Origin: JAVBMB01 sp031552995
GTDB taxonomy: Bacteria > Bacillota > Clostridia > Oscillospirales > Butyricicoccaceae
NCBI GenBank assembly: GCA_031552995.1
Contig: JAVBMB010000004.1
Location: forward strand, 1 to 24,750
Length of the DNA: 24,750 bases
Direction: 5' to 3'
Both the position numbers and the translations under genes were made by a program. Of this stretch, positions 15,385 to 22,012 are shown piece after piece (positions within the stretch are counted from its first letter, which is position 1; every line of letters starts with the position of its first letter). Below the pieces are notes generated by a model. That model saw only the letters and a program-made list of their open reading frames with translations. It was not told the origin of the DNA and did not search any database.

Positions 15385-15550
15385 ATGCCTTTGCGGAATG
15401 CAATGCTGTATATGATTTTTGTTCGTGGCCGGGTGTGTGGGGCGCGCAGCCCCGCAAGCGCCTGCAATAGACACCGCGCCAATGAAGCGGACGGCGGTGT
15501 AATGACACGGTAAAAATCCTGACGTTCAGGGCGTTTGGGGCGTAGCTTTC
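15385..15550. other. Gap with short hairpins, no gene seen
   Basis: Contains GGGGC-GCGCA-GCCCC (15439-15453), ACACCGC/GCGGTGT (15471-15477/15494-15500) and CCTGA-CGT-TCAGG (15518-15530). The last is followed by GCGTTTGG and could weakly end the small gene's transcript. No frame here has a credible start and composition. Confidence 0.45.
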
Positions 15551-15710
15551 CCGCCGGCCGCCGTTGCCGCTATGGCTCTCGCGCTCCCGCGCGCCCACGT
15601 CGAGGCACCGTGCGCCCACGCTTCCGCGCTCCTACGTCCATGCGCCCCGCGCGCCGGCTTCCGCGCGCCACACCCCGGCGCTTCCGCCCCGACACTCCGC
15701 GCCACACGTA
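15550..15710. repeat. C-rich, G/C-only degenerate repeat tract
   Basis: About 160 bases of very GC-rich, plus-strand C-biased sequence with recurring blocks GCGCCCACG, GCTTCCGCG (15620-15628 and 15657-15665; variant GCTTCCGCC at 15680-15688) and CGCGCGCC. Spacing between blocks is irregular (37 and 23 bases), so it is a decayed or imperfect tandem array. The frames crossing it give only low-complexity Arg/Pro/Ala sequence and have no ribosome site, so I do not call a gene. Confidence 0.6.
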
Positions 15711-15716
15711 TTATCC

Positions 15717-15745
15717 TTGATATTTTTGGAATAAAGTGTTATACT
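15717..15745 (+). promoter_or_regulatory. Sigma-A promoter of the zinc-ribbon gene
   Basis: TTGATA (15717-15722), 17-base spacer, TATACT (15740-15745). Expected start near 15752, giving a leader of about 114 nt that includes the perfect small hairpin CCGCAC-T-GTGCGG (15792-15805 area). Confidence 0.78.
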
Positions 15746-15865
15746 ATCAGCACAAAATATATTTTTTTCACACAGCAAACCACCTTCGCCGCCGCACTGT
15801 GCGGATGGTGCCCGAATATCATGTAGTGTCACAATATTTTTTCCTGTCAGGGAGAGGAGTACATT

Positions 15866-16258
15866 ATGGACCCACGTATTTCTGAGATACTCGAAAGGGC
15901 AAAGGCCACCGCGATGAACGCTGCGACAGCTGCCGGCAAGGCGGCGGACAGCGCCGGCAAAATCGCCGGAGATTTGTTCGAAACAACAAAAATCAACCTG
16001 CAGGTGTTCGACCTGAACACCGATATCGAGCTGCTGTATAAAGAGATCGGCAAGTGCGTCTATCTCACGCATACCGGCGCCGATGTCAATGCCGACGATA
16101 TAACGGCCAAGATTGCCGCTATCGATGAGAAGTTCGGCCGCATATCCGAGCTTAAAGAGCTCATTGCCGAACGCAAGAGTGTGCTGCGCTGCGAGGCGTG
16201 CGGCGCCGAGTGCGAAAAGACGGCGGTGTTCTGCAGTATCTGCGGCAAGCCTCTGTAA
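15866..16258 (+). CDS. Helical protein with C-terminal zinc ribbon, function unknown
   Basis: 130 residues. An alanine-rich helical N-terminus (about 1-40, with repeated A-A-x-x-A-A-x-x-A pattern) leads into a second helical, coiled-coil-like region (about 45-105). The last 22 residues form a zinc ribbon, C-E-A-C-G-A-E-C...F-C-S-I-C-G-K-P-L, with two C-x2-C knuckles. No signal peptide or membrane segment. Such zinc-ribbon/coiled-coil proteins are common in Clostridia and uncharacterised. ATG 15866 has GGGAGAGGAG about 6 bases upstream and its own promoter and terminator, so it is a single-gene unit. Confidence 0.8.
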   Translation: MDPRISEILERAKATAMNAATAAGKAADSAGKIAGDLFETTKINLQVFDLNTDIELLYKEIGKCVYLTHTGADVNADDITAKIAAIDEKFGRISELKELIAERKSVLRCEACGAECEKTAVFCSICGKPL

Positions 16259-16266
16259 CAAAACTC

Positions 16267-16301
16267 GCGGGATGGGCATTTTTGTCCGCTCCCGCTTTTT
16301 T
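16267..16301 (+). terminator. Terminator of the zinc-ribbon gene
   Basis: GCGGGA (16267-16272) pairs with TCCCGC (16290-16295), the stem extendable through GG/CC inside, followed by TTTTTT (16296-16301), 8 bases after the stop codon. Confidence 0.85.
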
Positions 16302-16321
16302 GTATGTGCGAAAAAAATGAT

Positions 16322-16340
16322 GCCGGGCTCGCAGCCCGGC
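16322..16340. repeat. 8-bp perfect hairpin after the terminator
   Basis: GCCGGGCT-CGC-AGCCCGGC. A T-run (TTTTTT) begins about 12 bases further on, too far for a standard terminator. It may be a backup stop or a 3' structure. Confidence 0.45.
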
Positions 16341-16386
16341 CGAAATGGCAATTTTTTATTCATACACGCATAAACAGCCGTATATC

Positions 16387-16427
16387 GGCCTGTCCAAGGC
16401 GGTTTTGGCCTGTGCCAAGCCGCTTTT
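16387..16427 (+). repeat. Imperfect tandem repeat forming a hairpin in the PNP leader
   Basis: GGCCTGTCCAAGGCGGTTTT (16387-16406) is followed at once by GGCCTGTGCCAAGCCGCTTTT (16407-16427 in two parts: GGCCTGTGCC then AAGCCGCTTTT). The junction can fold as GCGG-TT-TTGGC-CTGT-GCCAA-G-CCGC with TTTT after it (16399-16427), a possible weak terminator or attenuator 80 bases before the purine nucleoside phosphorylase gene. Confidence 0.45.
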
Positions 16428-16507
16428 GCAGTTTATATTGGTCAAAAACAGCAGTGTTTTTGCGCATATATTCATGAATGCATTTTTATTCATCAGGAGG
16501 CGATTGG

Positions 16508-17329
16508 ATGTTCATCTACGAAAATTATGTTGAAAGCGCCGATTACATAAGAAGTGTAATAGGCGATTTTTCTCCCAAAACCCTTGTGATCCTGGGCTCC
16601 GGCCTCGGCTTCATGGCCGAAATGGCCGAGCACAAAACCTTTGTGCCGTACGAGTGCATCCCGCACTTTCAAAAGTCAACGGCCCCGGGGCATGCCGGGC
16701 GTTTTGTGTTCGGCAAAATCGCCGGTATAAACGTCATGATGATGCAGGGCAGGATGCATGTCTACGAGGGATACACCGCCCAGCAGGCGGCATATCCGGT
16801 TCGCGTCGCAAAGCTGCTTGGCGTGACGTCAATGGTGGTGACAAACGCCGCCGGCGCCGTAAATACATCTTACCGGGTGGGAGAACTGATGCTGATATCC
16901 GACCACATGAAGTTTTTTGACCCGACACCGCTTAGCGGCCCAAATATCAGCGAGTTCGGCCCGCGCTTCTGCGATATGACATACACATACTGCCCCGACT
17001 ACCGGGCGCTGGCGCGAGACGCCGCGGCCCGTCATGGCGTCAAGCTTAACGAGGGCGCGTATTGCTACTTTCCCGGGCCGCAATTTGAGACGCCGGCCGA
17101 AATACGCGCCGTGCGCGTACTTGGCGCGGATGCCGTCGGCATGTCGACAGTGCACGAGGCGATAGCCGCGAACCATTGCGGTATAAGGACTTTGGGGATA
17201 TCACTTGTGACAAATATGGCGGCCGGAATACTGGAGCAAAAGCTGGATGAGGTGGATGTGCTTGAAGCCGCTGACAAGGCTAAAGACGGCCTGTCCCGCT
17301 TGATTCTCGACTGCCTGCCGCGGATGTGA
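16508..17329 (+). CDS. Purine nucleoside phosphorylase (trimeric PNP-I type)
   Basis: 273 residues. Cleaves purine (deoxy)nucleosides with phosphate to base and ribose-1-phosphate in salvage. Family motifs: G30-S-G-L-G34 (phosphate site), G-H at 61-62, G-R-M-H-V-Y-E-G (81-88), T-N-A-A-G (112-116), G-P-Q-F-E-T-P-A-E-I-R (190-200), G-M-S-T-V-H-E (211-217), and T-N at 235-236, equivalent to the base-contacting asparagine. This is the inosine/guanosine or MTA-phosphorylase superfamily branch; H in T-V-H-E replaces the more common P. AGGAGG (16495-16500) sets ATG 16508, against the upstream in-frame ATG at 16478, whose codons overlap a small hairpin. It is coupled to the deaminase gene: only 8 bases separate the stop from the next ATG. 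Confidence 0.93.
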   Translation: MFIYENYVESADYIRSVIGDFSPKTLVILGSGLGFMAEMAEHKTFVPYECIPHFQKSTAPGHAGRFVFGKIAGINVMMMQGRMHVYEGYTAQQAAYPVRVAKLLGVTSMVVTNAAGAVNTSYRVGELMLISDHMKFFDPTPLSGPNISEFGPRFCDMTYTYCPDYRALARDAAARHGVKLNEGAYCYFPGPQFETPAEIRAVRVLGADAVGMSTVHEAIAANHCGIRTLGISLVTNMAAGILEQKLDEVDVLEAADKAKDGLSRLILDCLPRM

Positions 17330-17337
17330 GGCAAGAA

Positions 17338-18642
17338 ATGGATATTCTGATAAAAAATGTCACCGCCGTTACAATGGACGAGCCCGCCGTGATACACGGC
17401 GCGTTTATTGGCATATCGGGAGGCAAAATATGCTTCCTTGGCACAGGGGAACCGGCAGAGCCGGCGGCGCGTGTGATTGACGGACACGGCATGATTGCGA
17501 TGCCGGGGTTTGTCAACGCGCACACACATGTCAGCATGTCAATACTGCGTGGCTACGCCGACGATTATGACCTGCACACATGGCTGCACGAGCATGTGTT
17601 CCCGGCCGAAGCGAAGATGGACAGCCGCTGCATAAAGGCCGGCGCGCTGCTTGGCATCGCCGAGATGATACGCACCGGAACCATTGCGATGACCGATATG
17701 TATTCGAAAATAACACGCGTCGCCGAAGCGGCGTTTCAGGCCGGGATATACGCGAATATCTCTAACGGCGCGATAAGCTTTGACCCCATCGGATATGACT
17801 TTGAAAACGACAATGTGACGCGCGAAATGCGCGAAATGCTTGAAAAATGGCACAATATCGATGGGGGAAGGATTGTGCTTGACACATCCATCCACGCCGA
17901 GTATACAAGCTTTGACAGGCTGTGGAGGGCGAACACCGAGTTCGCCGCGCAGCACGGGCTGAGGATGCATGTACACGTAAGCGAGACTGAGCGGGAGCAC
18001 AATGCGTGCGTTGAAAAATATGGCCGCACGCCTGTCGAGGTGCTGGCGGCGAGCGGCGTGTTCGATGTGCCGTCGACGGCGGCGCACTGTGTATGGGTGA
18101 CCGATGGAGACATCGAGCTGCTGGCAGAAAAAGGCGCGACTGTGGCGCACAACCCCATAAGCAACCTGAAGCTGGCCAGCGGAATCGCAAGAGTGCCGAA
18201 AATGCTGGAAATGGGCGTAAATGTTGCCCTTGGAACCGACAGTGTATGCTCGAACAACAGCATAGACATGTTTGAAGAGATAAAAACCTGCGCGCTGCTG
18301 CAAAAGGGCATCACGCGCGACGCGTCGGCAATACCGGCGGCTGAGGCGCTTGAGATGGCGACGGTGCGCGGCGCGCAGGGCCAAGGGCGGGCAGGCAGCA
18401 TAGGCCGGCTGGCGGCGGGATACGACGCCAGTTTGATTCTTGTTAACGCGAGCGCGCCGGGGCTGACGCCGGTACACAACCCGGTATCGACGCTTGCATA
18501 TTCGGCGCGCGGCGGCGATGTGTGCCTGACGATGGTGCGCGGCAAGGTGCTGTATGAAAACGGCGTCTACCACACGATTGACCTTGAGGCGCTGCGGCAC
18601 GAGCTTGACAGTTACGTCATGCCGCGTGTGTTCGGGGCATAG
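17338..18642 (+). CDS. mtaD: Amidohydrolase, MTA/S-adenosylhomocysteine deaminase type (MtaD)
   Basis: 434 residues, metal-dependent amidohydrolase of the MtaD/TrzN group. The metal and catalytic residues are intact: H62-x-H64 in G-F-V-N-A-H-T-H, H213 region in M-H-V-H-V-S-E-T-E, H250 in A-H-C, and D301 in A-L-G-T-D-S. H-N-P-I-S-N-L-K-L-A-S-G-I-A is typical of methylthioadenosine/adenosylhomocysteine deaminases. Position right after PNP fits a two-step route from MTA or SAH-derived nucleosides to inosine-type products and then hypoxanthine. ATG 17338 is preferred over GTG 17326, because GTGAGG (17326-17331) then serves as ribosome site. Cytosolic. The exact substrate is inference; guanine- or cytosine-type deaminases share the fold. 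Confidence 0.85.
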   Translation: MDILIKNVTAVTMDEPAVIHGAFIGISGGKICFLGTGEPAEPAARVIDGHGMIAMPGFVNAHTHVSMSILRGYADDYDLHTWLHEHVFPAEAKMDSRCIKAGALLGIAEMIRTGTIAMTDMYSKITRVAEAAFQAGIYANISNGAISFDPIGYDFENDNVTREMREMLEKWHNIDGGRIVLDTSIHAEYTSFDRLWRANTEFAAQHGLRMHVHVSETEREHNACVEKYGRTPVEVLAASGVFDVPSTAAHCVWVTDGDIELLAEKGATVAHNPISNLKLASGIARVPKMLEMGVNVALGTDSVCSNNSIDMFEEIKTCALLQKGITRDASAIPAAEALEMATVRGAQGQGRAGSIGRLAAGYDASLILVNASAPGLTPVHNPVSTLAYSARGGDVCLTMVRGKVLYENGVYHTIDLEALRHELDSYVMPRVFGA

Positions 18643-18726
18643 ATATCTGTAAAGGCGTGAGCTGTGTGTAAAGCGTGTGCCGAAGCCGGATGCCGCGCGG
18701 AGAGGACAATGCCCGCCGTGCACCTT

Positions 18727-18757
18727 CTGCGCGGGAAACCGGGCGCAGGGCGCTTTT
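18727..18757 (+). terminator. Possible terminator of the PNP-mtaD pair
   Basis: CTGCGC (18727-18732) pairs with GCGCAG (18743-18748), enclosing GGGAAACCGG, and TTTT follows at 18754-18757 after GGCGC. The T-run is short and slightly distant, so termination may be partial. Confidence 0.45.
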
Positions 18758-18759
18758 GC

Positions 18760-18788
18760 TTGACATACCAGCGATAATCTGCTATATT
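18760..18788 (+). promoter_or_regulatory. Sigma-A promoter of the yab cluster
   Basis: Perfect TTGACA (18760-18765), 17-base spacer, TATATT (18783-18788). Expected start near 18795, with a leader of about 95 nt that can fold small hairpins such as CGGGC-TTTGCC-GCCCG (18826-18841). The sequence TCTGCTATATTT, covering this -10, recurs at 18858-18869 just before the ribosome site. Confidence 0.85.
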
Positions 18789-18889
18789 TATCGCCGCGCG
18801 GTATTGCGGCAGCGCCTGACACTCGCGGGCTTTGCCGCCCGTCCGGTATTAACCTGTTCTGCTATATTTCTGCGAAAAGGGGATTGCAG

Positions 18890-20497
18890 TTGGACAGACT
18901 AAAAGACAGCAACAGATCGAGGAGCTTTTTGGAGGGCACGTTTGTGCTTATGGCGGCGAGCATCATCGTTAAGGTGATAGGCGCGCTGTTTAAGGTTCCG
19001 CTTGCAAACCTGTACGGCGCCGAGGGTACGGGGATATTCACATACGCGTATAACGTCTACTCGGCGATGTATGTCATATCTACGGCCGGGCTGCCGGTTG
19101 CGGTGTCGAAAATGGTGGCGGAGGCGAACTCTCTTGGCAGGTACAGAGAGGTCAACAAAATCGCAAAAAGTACATTTGTGATGTTCACATGCATCGGCGT
19201 GGCGTCGTCACTGGTTATTATACTCGGCGTTGACGCGTTTGCGCGGTGGACGTCGGAATCGGCGCGCTATGCTATACTGGCAACGGCGCCGAGCATATTT
19301 TTTACATGTATTGTATCGGCTGTGCGCGGATACTACCAGGGGCTGTCGAATATGGTTCCGACAGCGATATCTCAGGTCATAGAAGCGCTGGGCAAGCTTA
19401 TAATTGGCCTTGCTTTGGCGCGCTGGCTGATGAGCGCGGGATACAGCCTTGAAATTGTGGTTGCCGGAGCTGTGACAGGCGTGACGCTTGGGACGGCGTT
19501 GAGCGCGGTGTATGTGATATTTGTAAAGCTGAAGGACCGCAGGCACAGCCGCCGCCTGGCCGAGAGCGACACACCGTGCCGAAGCACAAAAGAGATTATG
19601 CGCACACTGCTGATGCTGGCTGTACCGATAACCATCAGCGCGTCGGTGATAAGCCTGACAAACCTGATAGACGGGTTTGTCGTGGCCGGAAGGCTGCAGG
19701 AGGGCTGTATGATGACCGACGCGCAGGCGACGTATTTGTACGGCGCGTACAGCCTGGCTACAACGCTTTTTACCGTTCCGCAGACATTTATCGCGGGAAT
19801 AGGCGTCAGCATAATTCCGGCGATATCAGGCGCGAGGGCGCTGGGCAACGGCATGAAGGCGCAAAGCCTGACGGTCAGCGCGTTTCGCTTAACGGGGCTT
19901 TTGGCCTTCCCCTGCGCGGTGGGGCTTGGCGTGATGGCGCGGCCGATTCTGGGGCTGCTATACTACAGACAGCCGGAGGATGTGCTTGTGGCGGCGCCGC
20001 TGCTGCAGATTCTGGCGCCGGCCGTGTTTTTTGTGGCGATGGTGTCGGTGACAAACTCGGTGCTTCAGGCGATGGGCCGCGCAAAAGAGCCGATGGTGCA
20101 CATGCTTATTGGCGGAATTGTCAAGCTGACGGCAAACTTTATTATGGTCGGCACACCCGGGATAAATATCCACGGCGCGCCGGTAGGAACATTTTTGTGC
20201 TATGCGACAATCACCGTGCTGAACCTGCTGGCAATGCGCAGGGCCGATATACATCCGCAGTTTGCAAGGGCGTTCGCAAAGCCGCTGATTTCGGCGGTAG
20301 TTATGGGCACGTTTGCCTGGCTGGTATATCCGCCTGCGGCGGGTTTTGTCGGAGAGAGAATCGGGGTACTTGTGACCGTAGGGCTCGCGGCAATTATATA
20401 TTTCCTGATGCTTATAGCCACAAAGGCGTTACCGAAGGAGGATGTTTTGATGCTTCCTAAGGGCGAAAAAATAGCTAAATTGCTGAGAATGAAGTAA
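18890..20497 (+). CDS. MOP-superfamily flippase, YabM/SpoVB-like
   Basis: 535 residues, polytopic membrane protein with about 12-14 hydrophobic segments, first at about 15-40. The N-terminal F-L-E-G-T-F...K-V-I-G-A-L-F-K-V-P-L and G-T-G-I-F-T-Y-A-Y-N-V-Y are characteristic of the SpoVB/YabM/YtgP branch of lipid-linked oligosaccharide flippases. Placed directly before mazG-HU-rqcP-yabP-yabQ, it corresponds to B. subtilis yabM; a role in cell-envelope or spore-wall precursor export is inferred. The start is a TTG: TTG 18890 has GGGG (18879-18882) at a good distance, while TTG 18884 is too close to it. SpoVB proper remains an alternative name. Codons shift to G-ending forms from about here on. 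Confidence 0.85.
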   Translation: MDRLKDSNRSRSFLEGTFVLMAASIIVKVIGALFKVPLANLYGAEGTGIFTYAYNVYSAMYVISTAGLPVAVSKMVAEANSLGRYREVNKIAKSTFVMFTCIGVASSLVIILGVDAFARWTSESARYAILATAPSIFFTCIVSAVRGYYQGLSNMVPTAISQVIEALGKLIIGLALARWLMSAGYSLEIVVAGAVTGVTLGTALSAVYVIFVKLKDRRHSRRLAESDTPCRSTKEIMRTLLMLAVPITISASVISLTNLIDGFVVAGRLQEGCMMTDAQATYLYGAYSLATTLFTVPQTFIAGIGVSIIPAISGARALGNGMKAQSLTVSAFRLTGLLAFPCAVGLGVMARPILGLLYYRQPEDVLVAAPLLQILAPAVFFVAMVSVTNSVLQAMGRAKEPMVHMLIGGIVKLTANFIMVGTPGINIHGAPVGTFLCYATITVLNLLAMRRADIHPQFARAFAKPLISAVVMGTFAWLVYPPAAGFVGERIGVLVTVGLAAIIYFLMLIATKALPKEDVLMLPKGEKIAKLLRMK

Positions 20498-20533
20498 AAG
20501 TGAGTGTTTAACTCTTGCAAACAAGGTGACTTT

Positions 20534-21310
20534 ATGATAGATTTAAACAAAGAAAAATATCGCCTGCCAGATTTGCTGAGAATCGTTGATGTTCTAAGGG
20601 CTCCGGGCGGATGCCCGTGGGATATCATGCAGACGCACGATAGTATTCGCCGCGATTTTATCGAGGAAGTTTACGAGGCGTGCGAGGGCATCGACAGAAA
20701 AGACGATGCGCTGCTGCGCGAGGAGCTCGGCGATGTGCTGCTTCAGGTTGTTTTTCATGCCGGAATCGCACGCGACCGCAACGCGTTTGACTTTGACGCC
20801 GTGTGCGACGGGATATGCAGGAAGCTTATTTTGCGGCATCCCCACGTGTTTGCGGACGTAAACGCCGACACTGCGGAAAAGGTGCTTGAAAATTGGGACC
20901 AGATTAAGCGCGCGGAAAAAGACCAGCGGACGCACACCGATGCGATGCGGCAGGTGGCACGAAGCCTGCCGGCGTTGATATTTGCCGAGAAGATACAGAG
21001 CAAGGCGCGCAAGGCGGGCTTCGACTGGCCGGACGCCGGCGGCGCGCTGGACAAGATTGACGAGGAACTGAGGGAGGTTCGCGACGCCGTTGCAGGCGGC
21101 ATCGGAACCGAGGAGGAAATCGGAGATTTGCTGTTTGCGGCGGTGAACGCCGCGCGGCTGCTTAAAATAGACCCGGAGGCCGCCCTTATCAAAGCGGCGG
21201 ACAAGTTTACCGGCAGATTCGCGCGCATGGAGGAGATGGCCGTGACGCTTGACGGCATGAGCCTTGATGATATGGACAAGCTGTGGAACCGCGTGAAGAG
21301 CGAAGAATAG
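20534..21310 (+). CDS. mazG: MazG family nucleoside triphosphate pyrophosphohydrolase
   Basis: 258 residues. MazG hydrolyses NTPs or modified nucleotides to NMP and pyrophosphate. Two MazG domains: the first with G-G-C-P-W-D-x-x-Q-T-H-D-S-I (25-38), E44-E45 and R-E-E-L-G-D (62-67), the usual E-E-x-x-E...E-x-x-D metal site; the second with E-E-I-G-D-L-L-F-A-A-V-N (about 196-207). The B. subtilis counterpart YabN has an N-terminal tetrapyrrole methylase-like domain that is missing here, so this is the plain MazG form. AGGTG before ATG 20534 supports this start over GTG 20504. It follows yabM by 36 bases. Confidence 0.95.
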   Translation: MIDLNKEKYRLPDLLRIVDVLRAPGGCPWDIMQTHDSIRRDFIEEVYEACEGIDRKDDALLREELGDVLLQVVFHAGIARDRNAFDFDAVCDGICRKLILRHPHVFADVNADTAEKVLENWDQIKRAEKDQRTHTDAMRQVARSLPALIFAEKIQSKARKAGFDWPDAGGALDKIDEELREVRDAVAGGIGTEEEIGDLLFAAVNAARLLKIDPEAALIKAADKFTGRFARMEEMAVTLDGMSLDDMDKLWNRVKSEE

Positions 21311-21370
21311 AGCTGCGCAACTCGGAGAAATCCGTCAATATATTCTCTATAAAAAACAGGAGGAAGAATA

Positions 21371-21646
21371 ATGAACAAAACAGAACTGGTTGCTGCCATT
21401 GCCGCGAAAGCTGATCTTTCGAAGAAAGATTCCGAGAAAGTCCTTAACGCCACCATCGATGTCATCGCTGAAGAGTTGACGAAAGGCGAGAAGATTCAGC
21501 TTATCGGCTTTGGTTCTTTTGAAGTGAAAAATCGCCCGGCTCGCGTTGGACGCAACCCCAAGACGAAGGAAGCCATACAGATTCCCGCCAGCAAGAGCCC
21601 GGTTTTCAAGGCCGGTAAAGCCCTTAAGGATAAGGTTGCCGAGTAA
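21371..21646 (+). CDS. hup: DNA-binding protein HU
   Basis: 91 residues, the full HU length. HU is the small basic dimeric nucleoid protein that bends DNA. N-terminal helices M-N-K-T-E-L-V-A-A-I-A, then the saddle G-F-G-S-F-E-V, and the DNA-binding arm R-P-A-R-V-G-R-N-P-K-T-K-E-A-I-Q-I-P-A-S-K, all canonical. Ribosome site AGGAGGA 7 bases upstream is near ideal, and codons (CTT, GTT, GCT, AAG, GAA) differ from the neighbours in the way of a highly expressed gene. Sits between mazG and rqcP, as in many Clostridia. A hairpin with weak terminator features follows, so it may be partly its own unit. Confidence 0.97.
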   Translation: MNKTELVAAIAAKADLSKKDSEKVLNATIDVIAEELTKGEKIQLIGFGSFEVKNRPARVGRNPKTKEAIQIPASKSPVFKAGKALKDKVAE

Positions 21647-21666
21647 AATATTGCTCGACGCAATTC

Positions 21667-21692
21667 AAAGCCCCGGCTGTCGCCGGGGCTTT
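21667..21692 (+). terminator. Terminator after the HU gene
   Basis: AAAGCCCCGGC-TGTC-GCCGGGGCTTT, an 11-bp perfect stem including the A/T ends. The tail is TTTGGTGTTTG, not a clean T-run, so readthrough into rqcP is likely. Confidence 0.7.
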
Positions 21693-21736
21693 GGTGTTTG
21701 TTGCGCCCGAGGCACACGCGATATTGGAGGAACATA

Positions 21737-21979
21737 ATGAGACTTGACAAGTATTTGAAAACATCACGGTTGATAAAGCGGCGGACCGTTGCAAACGAGG
21801 CGTGCGGCAACGAGCGCGTTCTCGTCAACGGAAAGCTGGCAAAGCCGTCTCATCGGATGAAGGTTGGGGACAGAATCACGATAGTGTTCGGCACGCGCGA
21901 GCTGACCGTCGAGGTGCTTTCGATGCCGGAGCACGCGGGCAAGGCCGACGCCGCGCTGTTGTACCGCGAAGTGGAATGA
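21737..21979 (+). CDS. rqcP: S4-domain RNA-binding protein RqcP (YabO)
   Basis: 80 residues made almost entirely of one S4 domain: M-R-L-D-K-Y-L-K-T-S-R-L-I-K-R-R-T-V-A-N-E-A-C, then V-L-V-N-G-K-L-A-K-P-S-H-R-M-K-V-G-D. B. subtilis RqcP (YabO) binds stalled 50S subunits with RqcH and helps add alanine tails in ribosome quality control. The yab context supports orthology. GGAGG (21726-21730) sets ATG 21737. RqcH is not in the window, so the partner is assumed to lie elsewhere. Confidence 0.92.
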   Translation: MRLDKYLKTSRLIKRRTVANEACGNERVLVNGKLAKPSHRMKVGDRITIVFGTRELTVEVLSMPEHAGKADAALLYREVE

Positions 21980-22012
21980 GCGGCAACGGCGTATGCGCGT
22001 GAGGTGTTTAGG

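Noticed and set aside
15535..15720. 61-residue Arg/Pro-rich open frame
   Set aside because: Low-complexity product of the GC-rich repeat tract, no ribosome site, no family resemblance.
16343..16500. Replication origin at the skew switch
   Set aside because: TTATTCATA and TTATTCATC differ from the DnaA box at two or more positions; there is no dnaA, dnaN or rpmH nearby.
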